Of a stretch of 52,233 nt of DNA, positions 41,811 through 49,467 are shown piece after piece (positions within the stretch are counted from its first letter, which is position 1; each line of letters starts with the position of its first letter). The translations under genes and the position numbers were made by a program. This DNA comes from JBFMGD01 sp040751775 (lineage in GTDB: Bacteria; Bacillota; Dethiobacteria; DTU022). The notes below the pieces were generated by a model. The model worked only from the letters and a program-made list of their open reading frames with translations. It ran no database searches and had not been told where the DNA came from. The stretch lies in NCBI GenBank assembly GCA_040751775.1, contig JBFMGD010000016.1:1-52233 (forward strand). The letters run 5' to 3'.

Positions 41811-42806
41811 TTAGCCCTGCTGCAGCCAGGGCATCATCTTCCTTAAATCTTTGCCCACTTTCTCGATCAGGTGCTCCTGGTCAATCCGTTTCAACGCGTT
41901 ATACTTGGGCCGGTTGGCCTGGTTTTCCATCACCCATTCCAGCGCAAACTGGCCGGTCTGGATCTCATGCAAAATCTTCTTCATCTCTGCTTTGACCTGG
42001 TCGTTAATCAGCCGCGGTCCCCTGGTCAGATCGCCGTATTCAGCCACGTCGCTGACAGAGTAACGCATATACTCCAGGCCACCCTCATAAATCAGGTCCA
42101 CAATCAACTTTAGCTCGTTTAAGCACTCGAAATAAGCGATTTCTGGTTGGTAGCCGGCTTCGACCAGGGTTTCAAACCCGGCCTTGATCAGGGCGGTAAC
42201 GCCGCCGCACAGCACCACCTGTTCGCCCAACAGGTCGGTTTCCGTTTCTTCTTTAAAGGTCGTTTCAATAACGCCGGCGCGGGTGCAGCCAATGCCCTTG
42301 GCAAAAGCGAGGGCCAGCTCTTTGGCTTTCCCGGTGTAGTCCTGGTAAATCGCCAACAGGCCGGGTACGCCCGCCCCGTTTTTGTATAATCTTCTTAAGA
42401 TATGCCCGGGGCTTTTCGGCGCCACCATGAACACATCAACATTTTGCGGCGGAACCACCTGGTTGTAGATAATATTGAAACCGTGCGAAACCACCAGGGC
42501 TTTTCCTTCCGTGAGGTGGGGTAAAACCTCTTCTTTAAAAACAGCCGGCTGGACATTGTCCACGATCAGCATCTGGATCAGGTCCGCTTTTTTTGAAGCT
42601 TCGTCTACCGGGAACACTTCAAATCCGTCTCGCACCGCCTGTTCGCGGCTTTTACTGGCCGCGTGCAAACCGATAATTACATTGAGGCCGCTTTCTTTTA
42701 AATTTAAGGCCTGGGCGTGGCCCTGGCTGCCGTAACCGAGCACGGCGATCGTTTTACCTTTCAAATTTGCAATTTCCGCATCCTGGTCGTAATACAATTT
42801 GGCCAT
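41811..42806 (-). CDS. ilvC: Ketol-acid reductoisomerase
   Basis: KARI isomerises and reduces 2-acetolactate or 2-aceto-2-hydroxybutyrate in branched-chain amino acid synthesis. The 331-residue class I enzyme has the NADPH loop AVLGYGSQGHAQALNLKESG, APKSPGHILRR, the metal-binding ETDLLGEQVVLCGG and the C-terminal knotted domain. Some usually fixed positions differ (for example SPGHILRRLYKNGAG where most have GPGHTVRREY). The ATG follows GGGGAGG. It is isolated from other ilv genes and has no T-box; instead, a palindrome in its leader resembles one at the synthase promoter 1 kb away, which places it in the neighbouring catabolic island and leaves open a different substrate. Confidence 0.93.
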   Translation of the reverse strand: MAKLYYDQDAEIANLKGKTIAVLGYGSQGHAQALNLKESGLNVIIGLHAASKSREQAVRDGFEVFPVDEASKKADLIQMLIVDNVQPAVFKEEVLPHLTEGKALVVSHGFNIIYNQVVPPQNVDVFMVAPKSPGHILRRLYKNGAGVPGLLAIYQDYTGKAKELALAFAKGIGCTRAGVIETTFKEETETDLLGEQVVLCGGVTALIKAGFETLVEAGYQPEIAYFECLNELKLIVDLIYEGGLEYMRYSVSDVAEYGDLTRGPRLINDQVKAEMKKILHEIQTGQFALEWVMENQANRPKYNALKRIDQEHLIEKVGKDLRKMMPWLQQG

Positions 42807-42885
42807 AGAACTTACCTCCCCGGTAGTAGATGTGTGTTTATTAAAACTGATGTCCTGCCTTAGCGCTATGGACGTGTATATGAAA

Positions 42886-42900
42886 ACAGTATGACACTGT
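42886..42900. promoter_or_regulatory. Operator-like palindrome in the ilvC leader
   Basis: Read on the ilvC strand it is ACAGTGTCATACTGT, arms ACAGT and ACTGT around five bases, just downstream of an AT-rich -10-like stretch (AATAATAC). Twelve of its 15 bases match the sequence at 43911-43925, with TCATACTGT identical. It is a candidate site for the GntR protein encoded at 42938-43651. Confidence 0.5.
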
Positions 42901-42937
42901 ATTATTATTGATTCTCACTGCTGGCTCCTGAGGCTTA

Positions 42938-43651
42938 CTATTTTAGATTCCCCAGTACTTGCTTGTTGTACTGTTCCAGCAAGAAGGTCAGATGCTCTCT
43001 GATCAATTTTTCCGCGGCGTCTTCATCTTGTGCTTCAATCGCGCGATAAATGGCATGATGCTGTGCGCGGGAAACCTTAACAATATCCGGGAAATAGTCA
43101 ATTAGCTCGGAAACGCTTTCAGTGAGCGCTTTGCGTACCACCAGGTAGGCTTCATATAAGATCACATTTTGCGCCGCTTCCGCGATAGCAACGTGAAAGT
43201 CCACATCGGCTTTAACATATTGCTCGTAATCATCTGTTTCCATCTGAGCAAGGTATTGCTTAATGTCCTGCAGATCTTCCTCAGTGGCCCGGTTTGCCGC
43301 TAACCGCGCGATCATGATTTCAAAGATCATCCTGGCTTCATAGAGCTGTTCGGTGCCGTGTTTTTTAATAATCAGCTGCAAGAAAAGCTCCTTGTACGGT
43401 TGGCCGATTGCATCCCGCACAACGGTCCCTTGTTTGTTCCGTTCGATCAGCCCCATCGCGTGCAGCGCCTTTAGTGCTTCTCTGACGGAGGTTCGTCCGA
43501 CGGAAAACATCTCCGCCATGGCGCTTTCAGAGGGCAGGCGGTCCCCGGGTTGTAATTTGCCTTGGATGATCAAATCCTCCAGCTGCCTGGCCACTTCGTC
43601 AGCTAAATTGATTTTCCTTAATGGAACCGTTTCCAGCTTGCCATTTTTCAT
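42938..43651 (-). CDS. GntR/FadR-family regulator 1
   Basis: The 237-residue protein has an N-terminal winged helix (LADEVARQLEDLIIQGKLQPGDRLPSESAMAEMFSVGRTSVREALKAL) and an all-helical FCD effector domain (LYEARMIFEIMIARLAANRATEEDL..., with DVDFHVAIAEAAQN and HHAIYRAIEAQD that can hold a metal and a carboxylate ligand). FCD regulators usually answer to organic acids. The ATG follows GAGGAG. It lies between ilvC (same strand) and the divergent synthase gene, both of which carry the shared operator-like palindrome, so it is the likely regulator of both. Confidence 0.9.
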   Translation of the reverse strand: MKNGKLETVPLRKINLADEVARQLEDLIIQGKLQPGDRLPSESAMAEMFSVGRTSVREALKALHAMGLIERNKQGTVVRDAIGQPYKELFLQLIIKKHGTEQLYEARMIFEIMIARLAANRATEEDLQDIKQYLAQMETDDYEQYVKADVDFHVAIAEAAQNVILYEAYLVVRKALTESVSELIDYFPDIVKVSRAQHHAIYRAIEAQDEDAAEKLIREHLTFLLEQYNKQVLGNLK

Positions 43652-44129
43652 ATACCGTCACTCCTCTATTGGTTGAGTGCTCGTTAAAAATCGTGCCGCG
43701 CGATGATCCCCTCGTCCCAACAAAAAACGCGTGGTAAATGCTTTATGCGATTAAATGCGAGCCTGCCGCGCACTTCCTCTAAATATATTAACAAATAATT
43801 AATAGCTTAGTCAAATAAACCAGGAATATAAAATCAGGTATTCGCTCTCAATAAAAATATTTGCTTTTGAGCAGGAAATAAAAATTTGTCAACGAAATAA
43901 ATTATGAGTTATACTATCATACTGTAAGACATCATATAAGCAGATAAAAATAAAAACAGTTACCGGATTTAACGGGGTTCACTACATTTCAATAATTATG
44001 AGGTCAGTTAGTGAATTGAATGATTAAGCATAGTAGCACTGAACGCGGAGGTGAGTTTTAAATAACCCCAAGAGCCAAGCGTATTCATACACAACGAAGC
44101 AAAATAGATAAATTGAAGGAGGAACATTC
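43652..44129. other. AT-rich divergent regulatory region
   Basis: No gene is seen in these 478 bases. The stretch is distinctly AT-rich and holds the synthase promoter and operator (43886-43932) and presumably the gntR promoter on the other strand. The rest, including the 190 bases after the promoter, shows nothing I can name. Confidence 0.6.
43886..43932 (+). promoter_or_regulatory. Promoter and operator for the acyl synthase operon
   Basis: TTGTCA (43886-43891), 18 bases and TATACT (43910-43915) form a good promoter. ATACTATCATACTGT (43911-43925) overlaps the -10 and continues past it, matching the ilvC palindrome at 12 of 15 positions. Repression by the adjacent GntR protein is inferred. 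Confidence 0.55.
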
Positions 44130-45365
44130 GTGAAAAAGCCGTGGGAAACAGATAATTGGTTTGTCAGTTTATGGAATTACGCGCCGGAAGTAGTGAGCTC
44201 TCTGCAGTTTGCTTCAAAAATTAAATTCCATGATGTCACTATGCGTGACGGGGAGCAGCAGGCCGGCCTTGCTTTTAATTATGATCAGAAAATCCGGATC
44301 GCGGAGCATTTAGCTGAGCTGGGCGTGCACCGGATTGAAGCGGGCATGCCCGCTGTTTCGGAAGTGGATACCAGGGTGATTAAGGATATCGTGAAGCGCA
44401 ATCTCGGTCCGGAAATATTTGTTTTCGGCCGCTGTATGATCGATGATGTGAAAAGAGCGGTCGATTGCGGCGTTTCCGGTATCGTGATTGAGATACCCTC
44501 AAGCGAACACATTATAAAATACGCTTACGGTTGGTCACTGGAAAAAGCGATCGACCTTTCGATTAAGGCGACTCAATTCGCAAAGGAAAACGGCCTTTAC
44601 ACCGTCTTTTTCCCGATTGACGCCAGCCGCGCGGATATAGACTGGGTCTTGACGCTGCTGGAAAAAGTAGCCACCGAAGGGCATATGGACGCGCTGGCGA
44701 TTGTCGATACTTTCGGCGGTCTTTCGCCGCACGCCATCCCCTACCTGGTTTCAAAGATCAAGGCGAAAATCAATAAGCCGCTGGAAGTGCATTTCCACAA
44801 TGACTTCGGCCTGGGCACAGCCAATACGATCATGGCTCTGGCTGCGGGGGTGGATGTTGCCCATACCACCATCAGCGGTGTCGGTGAGCGGTGCGGCAAC
44901 GCGCCCTTCGAAGAAGTCGTTATCTCCATGCTGGCGCTATACAATGTTGATCTCGGGATCAATACAGAACATATTTATAAAACCGCCAAGATGATGGAAG
45001 AGATCACCGGCATTAAAATCGCCCCGAACAGGGGCATTATCGGCGATAAAATCTACCATGTCGAAGCCGGGATTATCGCCAGCTGGTTTAAAAACTGCAT
45101 CCAGGAACGGCCGCTGGAGCTGTTCCCGCTCAATTGGGAACTGATTGGCCAAAACACGCCCGATGTCGTACTCGGGAAAAGCAGCGGGGTCGATTCGGTC
45201 GGGATTTGCCTTGAAAAAATCGGCCGGTCGGGCCAGTTGACTGAAGAGCAAAAACTCGATGTGGTCTATAAAATTAAAGATAAATCGATGGAAAAAGGCG
45301 GCCAGCTGGAGATGGATGAATTTGCCGCCATCGTAGACGAAGTAAAAAAGGCGGAGCAGAAGTAA
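44130..45365 (+). CDS. DRE-TIM acyl synthase (isopropylmalate/homocitrate synthase-like)
   Basis: The family condenses an acyl-CoA with a 2-oxo acid in a Claisen reaction, or cleaves similar products. The 411-residue protein has the catalytic FHDVTMRDGEQQAG (RDGEQ, near residue 37), the metal histidines in VHFHNDFGLGTAN, and the signature GVGERCGNAPFEE. It has the barrel plus a short communication-like domain but lacks the C-terminal leucine-binding regulatory domain of LeuA. GTG 44130 follows AAGGAGG. With the dehydrogenase gene 25 bases downstream and a CitE-type lyase nearby, a degradative or unusual 2-oxo acid role is more likely than leucine synthesis. The exact substrates are not readable. 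Confidence 0.88.
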   Translation: MKKPWETDNWFVSLWNYAPEVVSSLQFASKIKFHDVTMRDGEQQAGLAFNYDQKIRIAEHLAELGVHRIEAGMPAVSEVDTRVIKDIVKRNLGPEIFVFGRCMIDDVKRAVDCGVSGIVIEIPSSEHIIKYAYGWSLEKAIDLSIKATQFAKENGLYTVFFPIDASRADIDWVLTLLEKVATEGHMDALAIVDTFGGLSPHAIPYLVSKIKAKINKPLEVHFHNDFGLGTANTIMALAAGVDVAHTTISGVGERCGNAPFEEVVISMLALYNVDLGINTEHIYKTAKMMEEITGIKIAPNRGIIGDKIYHVEAGIIASWFKNCIQERPLELFPLNWELIGQNTPDVVLGKSSGVDSVGICLEKIGRSGQLTEEQKLDVVYKIKDKSMEKGGQLEMDEFAAIVDEVKKAEQK

Positions 45366-45390
45366 AAAAAATAACCAAAAGGTGATAATA

Positions 45391-46335
45391 ATGTCTTTTA
45401 GGGTAGCGGTAACCGACCATGTTTTTACGGATCTGGAGATTGAGAGAGATGCGTTACGGGCCATCGGAGCCACGCTGGACGAATACAGCTGCTCATCCGT
45501 GGAAGAGATTATTGACCAGGTCAAAGATGCCGACGCGTTGCTGAATTGTTACGCTATCGTCAGCGAGAAGGCGATTGTTTCTTTGGAAAAATGTAAAATC
45601 ATCGCCCGCTACGGGATCGGGATTGACACAATTGCCCTTGAAGCCGCCCGCAAAAGAAACATTTATGTCACAAACGTGCCCGACTACTGTGTGGATGAAG
45701 TATCAGATCACGCGTTCGCTCTGTTGTTGGCGTCGGCGCGCAAGCTGATCCCGTTGAACGCGACAGTTCAATCCGGGGAGTGGACCTTTCACAACCAACG
45801 TCCCATGTTCAGATTGCGGGGACAGACGCTCGGTTTTATGGGATTCGGCAAAATTGCCCGCCTCTTGAAAGAGAAAGCGGCTCCTTTCGGCTTTACCTTT
45901 GTAGCCTATGATCCCTTCCTGTCGGCTAGCATGGACCCGTCGGTTGAATTGGTGGATCTGCCTGAACTGTTTAAAAGAAGCGATTTTCTCTCCCTGCATA
46001 CACCGTTGACCAGTGAAACCAGGGGGATGGTTGACCGTTCGCTATTTGCGCTGATGAAGCCTACGGCCGTGATCGTCAATACTGCACGGGGTCCGGTGAT
46101 CAATGAAGCGGACCTGGTTCAGGCGTTGCGAGAAAAACAAATCGGCGGGGCTGCGTTGGACGTTCTTCAGGCAGAGGCGATCAGTAAGGATCATCCCTTG
46201 CTGGGTCTGGAAAATGTGATCATCACCCCTCACACCGCCTTTTATTCTGAAGAGGCGACAGTAGAGCAGCGCACAAAGGCGGTCCAACAGATTATTAAAG
46301 CGTTGCGGAACGAGCGGCCCAACTACCTGGTCTAA
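45391..46335 (+). CDS. D-2-hydroxyacid dehydrogenase (phosphoglycerate dehydrogenase-like)
   Basis: This NAD(P)-dependent enzyme should interconvert a 2-hydroxy acid and a 2-oxo acid. The 314-residue protein has IIARYGIGIDTIALEAAR, the cofactor loop LGFMGFGKIARLLKEKA (GxGxxA type), the catalytic Arg in VNTARGPVINEADL, the Glu-equivalent region and the catalytic His in ITPHTAFYSEEA. It lacks the C-terminal ACT domain of SerA. ATG 45391 follows AAAAGGTG; GTG 45382 overlaps that site. It is the second gene of the synthase operon and could reduce or oxidise the synthase-linked oxo acid. Confidence 0.9.
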   Translation: MSFRVAVTDHVFTDLEIERDALRAIGATLDEYSCSSVEEIIDQVKDADALLNCYAIVSEKAIVSLEKCKIIARYGIGIDTIALEAARKRNIYVTNVPDYCVDEVSDHAFALLLASARKLIPLNATVQSGEWTFHNQRPMFRLRGQTLGFMGFGKIARLLKEKAAPFGFTFVAYDPFLSASMDPSVELVDLPELFKRSDFLSLHTPLTSETRGMVDRSLFALMKPTAVIVNTARGPVINEADLVQALREKQIGGAALDVLQAEAISKDHPLLGLENVIITPHTAFYSEEATVEQRTKAVQQIIKALRNERPNYLV

Positions 46336-46424
46336 CGTAAACAGCAGCAAATGTAGAATATTACCAGCAGCGTCCGATCTACAATCTAAACAGCTGCAGC
46401 AAGCGGTTTCCGCAACTTAACCGG

Positions 46425-46482
46425 GCCGGCATTGACCCGCTCCTTCGGAGCTAAAGATGCCGGCCTGATTTTGTTTATTTTA
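46425..46482 (+). terminator. Terminator of the synthase/dehydrogenase operon
   Basis: GCCGGCAT (46425-46432) pairs with ATGCCGGC (46457-46464), with an inner GCTCC/GGAGC hairpin, and is followed by a T-rich tail (CTGATTTTGTTTATTTT). The rest of the gap 46336-46672 holds the next promoter only. Confidence 0.75.
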
Positions 46483-46600
46483 TACGGGGCCTGCCTGGCG
46501 GACCCTGCAGCAGATAACATTTTGAGCACAAAAAGGAAAATACAATACTTATAGCGAATTAATATTCGGAAATAAAAATATAAAAAAAGGTGATGGTTGC

Positions 46601-46644
46601 TTGACAGATTAGTTGAAAAAATATATTATATCTATGTCTGACAA
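46601..46644 (+). promoter_or_regulatory. Promoter and operator of GntR regulator 2
   Basis: TTGACA (46601-46606), 17 bases and TATTAT (46624-46629). ATGTCTGACAA (46634-46644), with TGTC-T-GACA symmetry typical of FadR-type sites, lies at the expected start point. Its exact reverse complement occurs after another TTGACA/TATTAT promoter at 48694, so autoregulation plus control of the transporter is likely. Confidence 0.7.
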
Positions 46645-46672
46645 GAAGACATTCAGGAAGGATAGCTACATT

Positions 46673-47437
46673 ATGAAACAAGATGTATTTGATACGATTA
46701 AGCCGCTGGAGAGAAAGGCGCTTTCGTTCAACATAATCGAACAGGTTAAAGAAAAAATAAACCGCGGTGAACTAAAACCCAGTCAACAACTGCCCACTGA
46801 AAAGGAACTGACGGAGATATTCCAGGTAGGCAGGAGTACGGTGCGGGAAGCGCTGACTGCGTTAATATCCATGGGCTTAATCAACCGTGGAAAAGACGGC
46901 CTGTACGTGGTGGAAAACGCGATCAGCGCCCTGAAAAAACAAGTCAATCCGCTTCAGCTTTCAAAGCTGGTAACCTTCGGCGAGGTTTTTGAGCTGAGGA
47001 AATTACTGGAATCATCCCTGATGCGGGTAATAGCCATGCGGGCCACCGACGAGGATTTGTGCGACATAGAAGCGTGCCTGATGCTGCACCGCGAACTGGA
47101 ATTAGACCAAAAAACTCTGAATGTTGCCGTGATCGAAAGGTTTTTCTCTTTAGATATTTCTTTTCATATGTTGCTGGCCAAGGCTTCCCAAAACACTGTC
47201 GCTTATGACTTGCTTAATAATATCAAGGATATGTTGTTTTATACTCATGAAATGTACTCGCTGTTCTGGGATATCGGCGACGAAGCGGTCAGGGATACGA
47301 TCTGCAACGCTGTGAACGATCACTGGAATCTTTTCAACGCTTTGAAGGAGAGAGACGCCCAACTGATGGAATCACTGATCAATGAGCATATCGACAATAT
47401 CTTCAAGAGCTTGCAAAGTTCGATCGGCAATTATTAA
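46673..47437 (+). CDS. GntR/FadR-family regulator 2
   Basis: The 254-residue protein has a winged helix (FNIIEQVKEKINRGELKPSQQLPTEKELTEIFQVGRSTVREALTAL) and an FCD domain (FELRKLLESSLMRVIAMRATDEDL, DISFHMLLAKASQN). The open frame extends up to a TTG at 46613, but the strong -10 at 46624-46629 lies inside that extension. I therefore place the start at ATG 46673, ten bases after AGGAAGGA. It is followed by the CitE-type lyase gene on the same strand. The operator at its own promoter recurs at the dctP remnant, so it probably controls uptake of the island's substrate. Confidence 0.88.
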   Translation: MKQDVFDTIKPLERKALSFNIIEQVKEKINRGELKPSQQLPTEKELTEIFQVGRSTVREALTALISMGLINRGKDGLYVVENAISALKKQVNPLQLSKLVTFGEVFELRKLLESSLMRVIAMRATDEDLCDIEACLMLHRELELDQKTLNVAVIERFFSLDISFHMLLAKASQNTVAYDLLNNIKDMLFYTHEMYSLFWDIGDEAVRDTICNAVNDHWNLFNALKERDAQLMESLINEHIDNIFKSLQSSIGNY

Positions 47438-47534
47438 TTGTTCAGTTTAGGCCTTCTCTATTTCGGGGATGCTAATCAGCAAAAGGGCAAAGCAAGAAGG
47501 ACACCTTACACGGTATGGTTAATCCGGGCCCGCG

Positions 47535-47565
47535 AAATGATGGCAAAACATGATTTCGGGGCCCT
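47535..47565. other. Imperfect hairpin upstream of the lyase gene
   Basis: CGAAATGATG and CATGATTTCG can pair, with one mismatch, around GCAAAA. It is not followed by a T-run. It may be an operator or RNA structure; I cannot assign it. The remaining 47438-47647 sequence shows no clear promoter. Confidence 0.35.
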
Positions 47566-47647
47566 GGTTTGTTGATCGGCGAAAAAATTAAGTACAGCAG
47601 CAGCGAGCGCCCCGGGTAGAGTATAACCGGAAGGACCGTGATCGAAC

Positions 47648-48574
47648 GTGGTATTCCGAAAACGCAGATGTGAGTTGGCTACACCGGCGATCAATCGGAA
47701 AATGATCGAAAAAGCGATCGGCCTGGATGTGGACCAGGTCTTTCTTGACCTGGAGGACAGCGTGCCGGCGGATCGAAAAACGGAGGCCCGGCAAAACGCT
47801 GCCGCCGCTTTAAATGAGCTCGACTGGGGCTCCAAGACGAGAGCGGTTCGCGTGAACAACGCGCACTCTCCCTGGTGCTACCGCGATGTCGTGGAAATTG
47901 TCAGGGAAGCAGGGGCCAACCTCGATGTGATCATCGTCCCAAAGGTAAAGGGTCCGGCGGAGTTGCACTTTTTTGATTTGCTGCTGAACCAACTGGAGAC
48001 CGAGCTGGGATTAGCCCGGCAAATTGGGCTGGAGTGTCTGATCGAACAGCCGGAAGCGGTGGAATACATCCGGGAGATTGCTCTTGCCACGCCCCGCCTG
48101 GAGGCCCTCATCTTCGGGGCGGCCGATTTTGCCGCCGCCATGGGAATACCGGTCCTGAATTTAAACGACCTCTACCGTAACCAGGAGAAAAATCCGGCCT
48201 TTACGGGCCATCGCTGGCAGTATGTTCTAAATCGCATCGCTGTTGCCGGCCGGGCGGCCAGGTTGCAGCTAATCGGCGCTTCGTTTCCGGGTTATGACGC
48301 CGGTTCGATTGATCATTACCGCCTGGAGGCACAATGGGAAGAAGCGCTCGGGTTTGATGGAAAGTGGGCGATTCACCCCAACCAGGTTCCGGTAGCGATG
48401 GATGTGTTTACACCGTCTGACCTGGCCATGGCCAACGCGCAAAAATTAATCGATGCCTACGCGGCGGCGGTTAAGCAAGGCCAGGGCGCATTCTTGTTTG
48501 ACGGCCAGATGGTTGACGCCGCCACGGTGGAAGTGGCGGAAAGGATCGTGGCCCGCAAAAAGCAGCTTAAATAG
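47648..48574 (+). CDS. CitE/HpcH-family CoA-ester lyase
   Basis: The family cleaves or forms malyl-, methylmalyl- or citryl-CoA-type esters. The 308-residue protein has RRCELATPAINRKMIEKAI at the start, VFLDLEDSVPADRKTEAR with the metal Asp/Glu, VRVNNAHSPW with the conserved Arg, LIEQPEAVEYI with the metal Glu, IFGAADFAAAMG with the metal Asp, and GKWAIHPNQV near the end. The length fits stand-alone lyases such as malyl-CoA lyase rather than the citrate lyase complex, whose other subunits are absent. The start is GTG 47648 after GGAAGGA. In this island it could split a CoA-activated hydroxyacid into acetyl- or propionyl-CoA plus a 2-oxo acid. Confidence 0.87.
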   Translation: MVFRKRRCELATPAINRKMIEKAIGLDVDQVFLDLEDSVPADRKTEARQNAAAALNELDWGSKTRAVRVNNAHSPWCYRDVVEIVREAGANLDVIIVPKVKGPAELHFFDLLLNQLETELGLARQIGLECLIEQPEAVEYIREIALATPRLEALIFGAADFAAAMGIPVLNLNDLYRNQEKNPAFTGHRWQYVLNRIAVAGRAARLQLIGASFPGYDAGSIDHYRLEAQWEEALGFDGKWAIHPNQVPVAMDVFTPSDLAMANAQKLIDAYAAAVKQGQGAFLFDGQMVDAATVEVAERIVARKKQLK

Positions 48575-48661
48575 CTTTCCCCGATTAAAGTCCGTTCCCT
48601 CCCTCTTTTTCCAACCGCCCCCACAGTGCCCATCTTTCACCTTTTGCCAGATCGCGAATTC

Positions 48662-48704
48662 TTGACAGGAGCACGCACAGTATGCTATTATGATTGTCAG
48701 ACAT
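48662..48704 (+). promoter_or_regulatory. Promoter and operator before the dctP remnant
   Basis: TTGACA (48662-48667), 18 bases and TATTAT (48686-48691), then TTGTCAGACAT (48694-48704), the exact reverse complement of the operator at the second gntR gene. The control region is intact although the gene behind it is truncated. Confidence 0.7.
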
Positions 48705-49110
48705 ACATATTATATTTAATCCGACCGGTGTTGTTGATTCCGCTGACGGCGACCTTTCCGCCGCCCTGGGCTACCGCTATGATGAAGTACTCAGCTACCT
48801 GATGCTGAGCAGGCATCAGCCGATGTTAGGCTATTGGGCTTTTAATGTGGACTGGTTGGAAGGCCTCAACGGCGTTACCCGTGATATGGTAGTCAAGGCC
48901 GCTCAGGATGGCGGCGCGACCATTTCCGCCGAATCCGAAAGCCACGAAGCTGATTACCTGCAGCAGTTTGAAGAGCGCGGCGTAACCATTATCGAGTGGA
49001 CCGACGAGCAGCGGGCAGTCTGGCAAGAAGCCGCTGAAAAAGCCCTGGTTCAGCTTTACGAAGAAGACTACGTTCTGACGCGTGAAGAAGTTGTCAAAAT
49101 GGGCCAATAA
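48694..49110 (+). pseudogene. Truncated TRAP transporter binding protein (DctP)
   Basis: The frame encodes only the last 135 or so residues of a DctP solute-binding protein: TGVVDSADGDLSAALGYRYDEVLSYL, a LSRHQPMLGYWAFNVDWLEGL stretch and the helical end DGGATISAESESHEADYLQQFEERGVTIIEW. The signal peptide and about 190 residues are missing. The first nine codons of the frame are promoter/operator sequence, so a deletion has joined the control region directly to the middle of the gene near 48720. There is no ribosome binding site, so it is probably not translated. The complete protein would have captured the organic acid for the TRAP permease. Confidence 0.82.
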
Positions 49111-49140
49111 TCAATGAACCCGGTTTGTTTGCAGTAACAA

Positions 49141-49175
49141 AATGCGGGCCACCCGTCAGGGTGGTGGCCCGCATT
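49141..49175. terminator. Strong hairpin after the dctP remnant
   Basis: AATGCGGGCCACC (49141-49153) and GGTGGCCCGCATT (49163-49175) are perfect 13-base arms with a nine-base loop. A T-run is lacking, so it may be an RNA-stabilising or weak terminator hairpin. Confidence 0.5.
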
Positions 49176-49467
49176 ATTAGTGAGAAGAACCGGGTAACCA
49201 CAAAATTTTGGCAGTGTTTCCGGCGAGCGACAATTTGATTGAAGCGAGTGAAATGTATCATCAGGGCAAAGGAGGGATCTTGAGAATTGACGGTTGAATC
49301 TGAAAGTAGCATTCTTTCCGAAGACGTAACGATCTTTGGTTTCGCGCTGTTTCTCGCGCACGGCGCTTACAAGTGGCGTTCTATCTGGCACGCTGGATCT
49401 GGGTTAGAATCATGGATTTAATCGCGGAATTCGCTAAGAAAAGACCTCGGAAGGAAGGTGTGAGCAC
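49176..49467. other. Region where dctQ would be expected
   Basis: TRAP operons normally have a dctQ gene of about 500 bases between dctP and dctM. Here only about 290 bases remain, and I see no DctQ sequence. A 44-codon frame from TTG 49287 to 49421 follows GGAGGG at ten bases and encodes FGFALFLAHGAYKWR among its residues, which I cannot assign. The stretch is best read as deletion debris. Confidence 0.5.

Noticed and set aside
42807..42937. T-box leader for ilvC
   Set aside because: No AAGGGTGG-type T-box motif or specifier loop is present on the ilvC strand; only a palindrome and an AT-rich -10 region are seen.
46613..46672. Extended N-terminus of GntR regulator 2 from TTG 46613
   Set aside because: The -10 element TATTAT at 46624-46629 lies inside it, and a proper ribosome binding site precedes ATG 46673.
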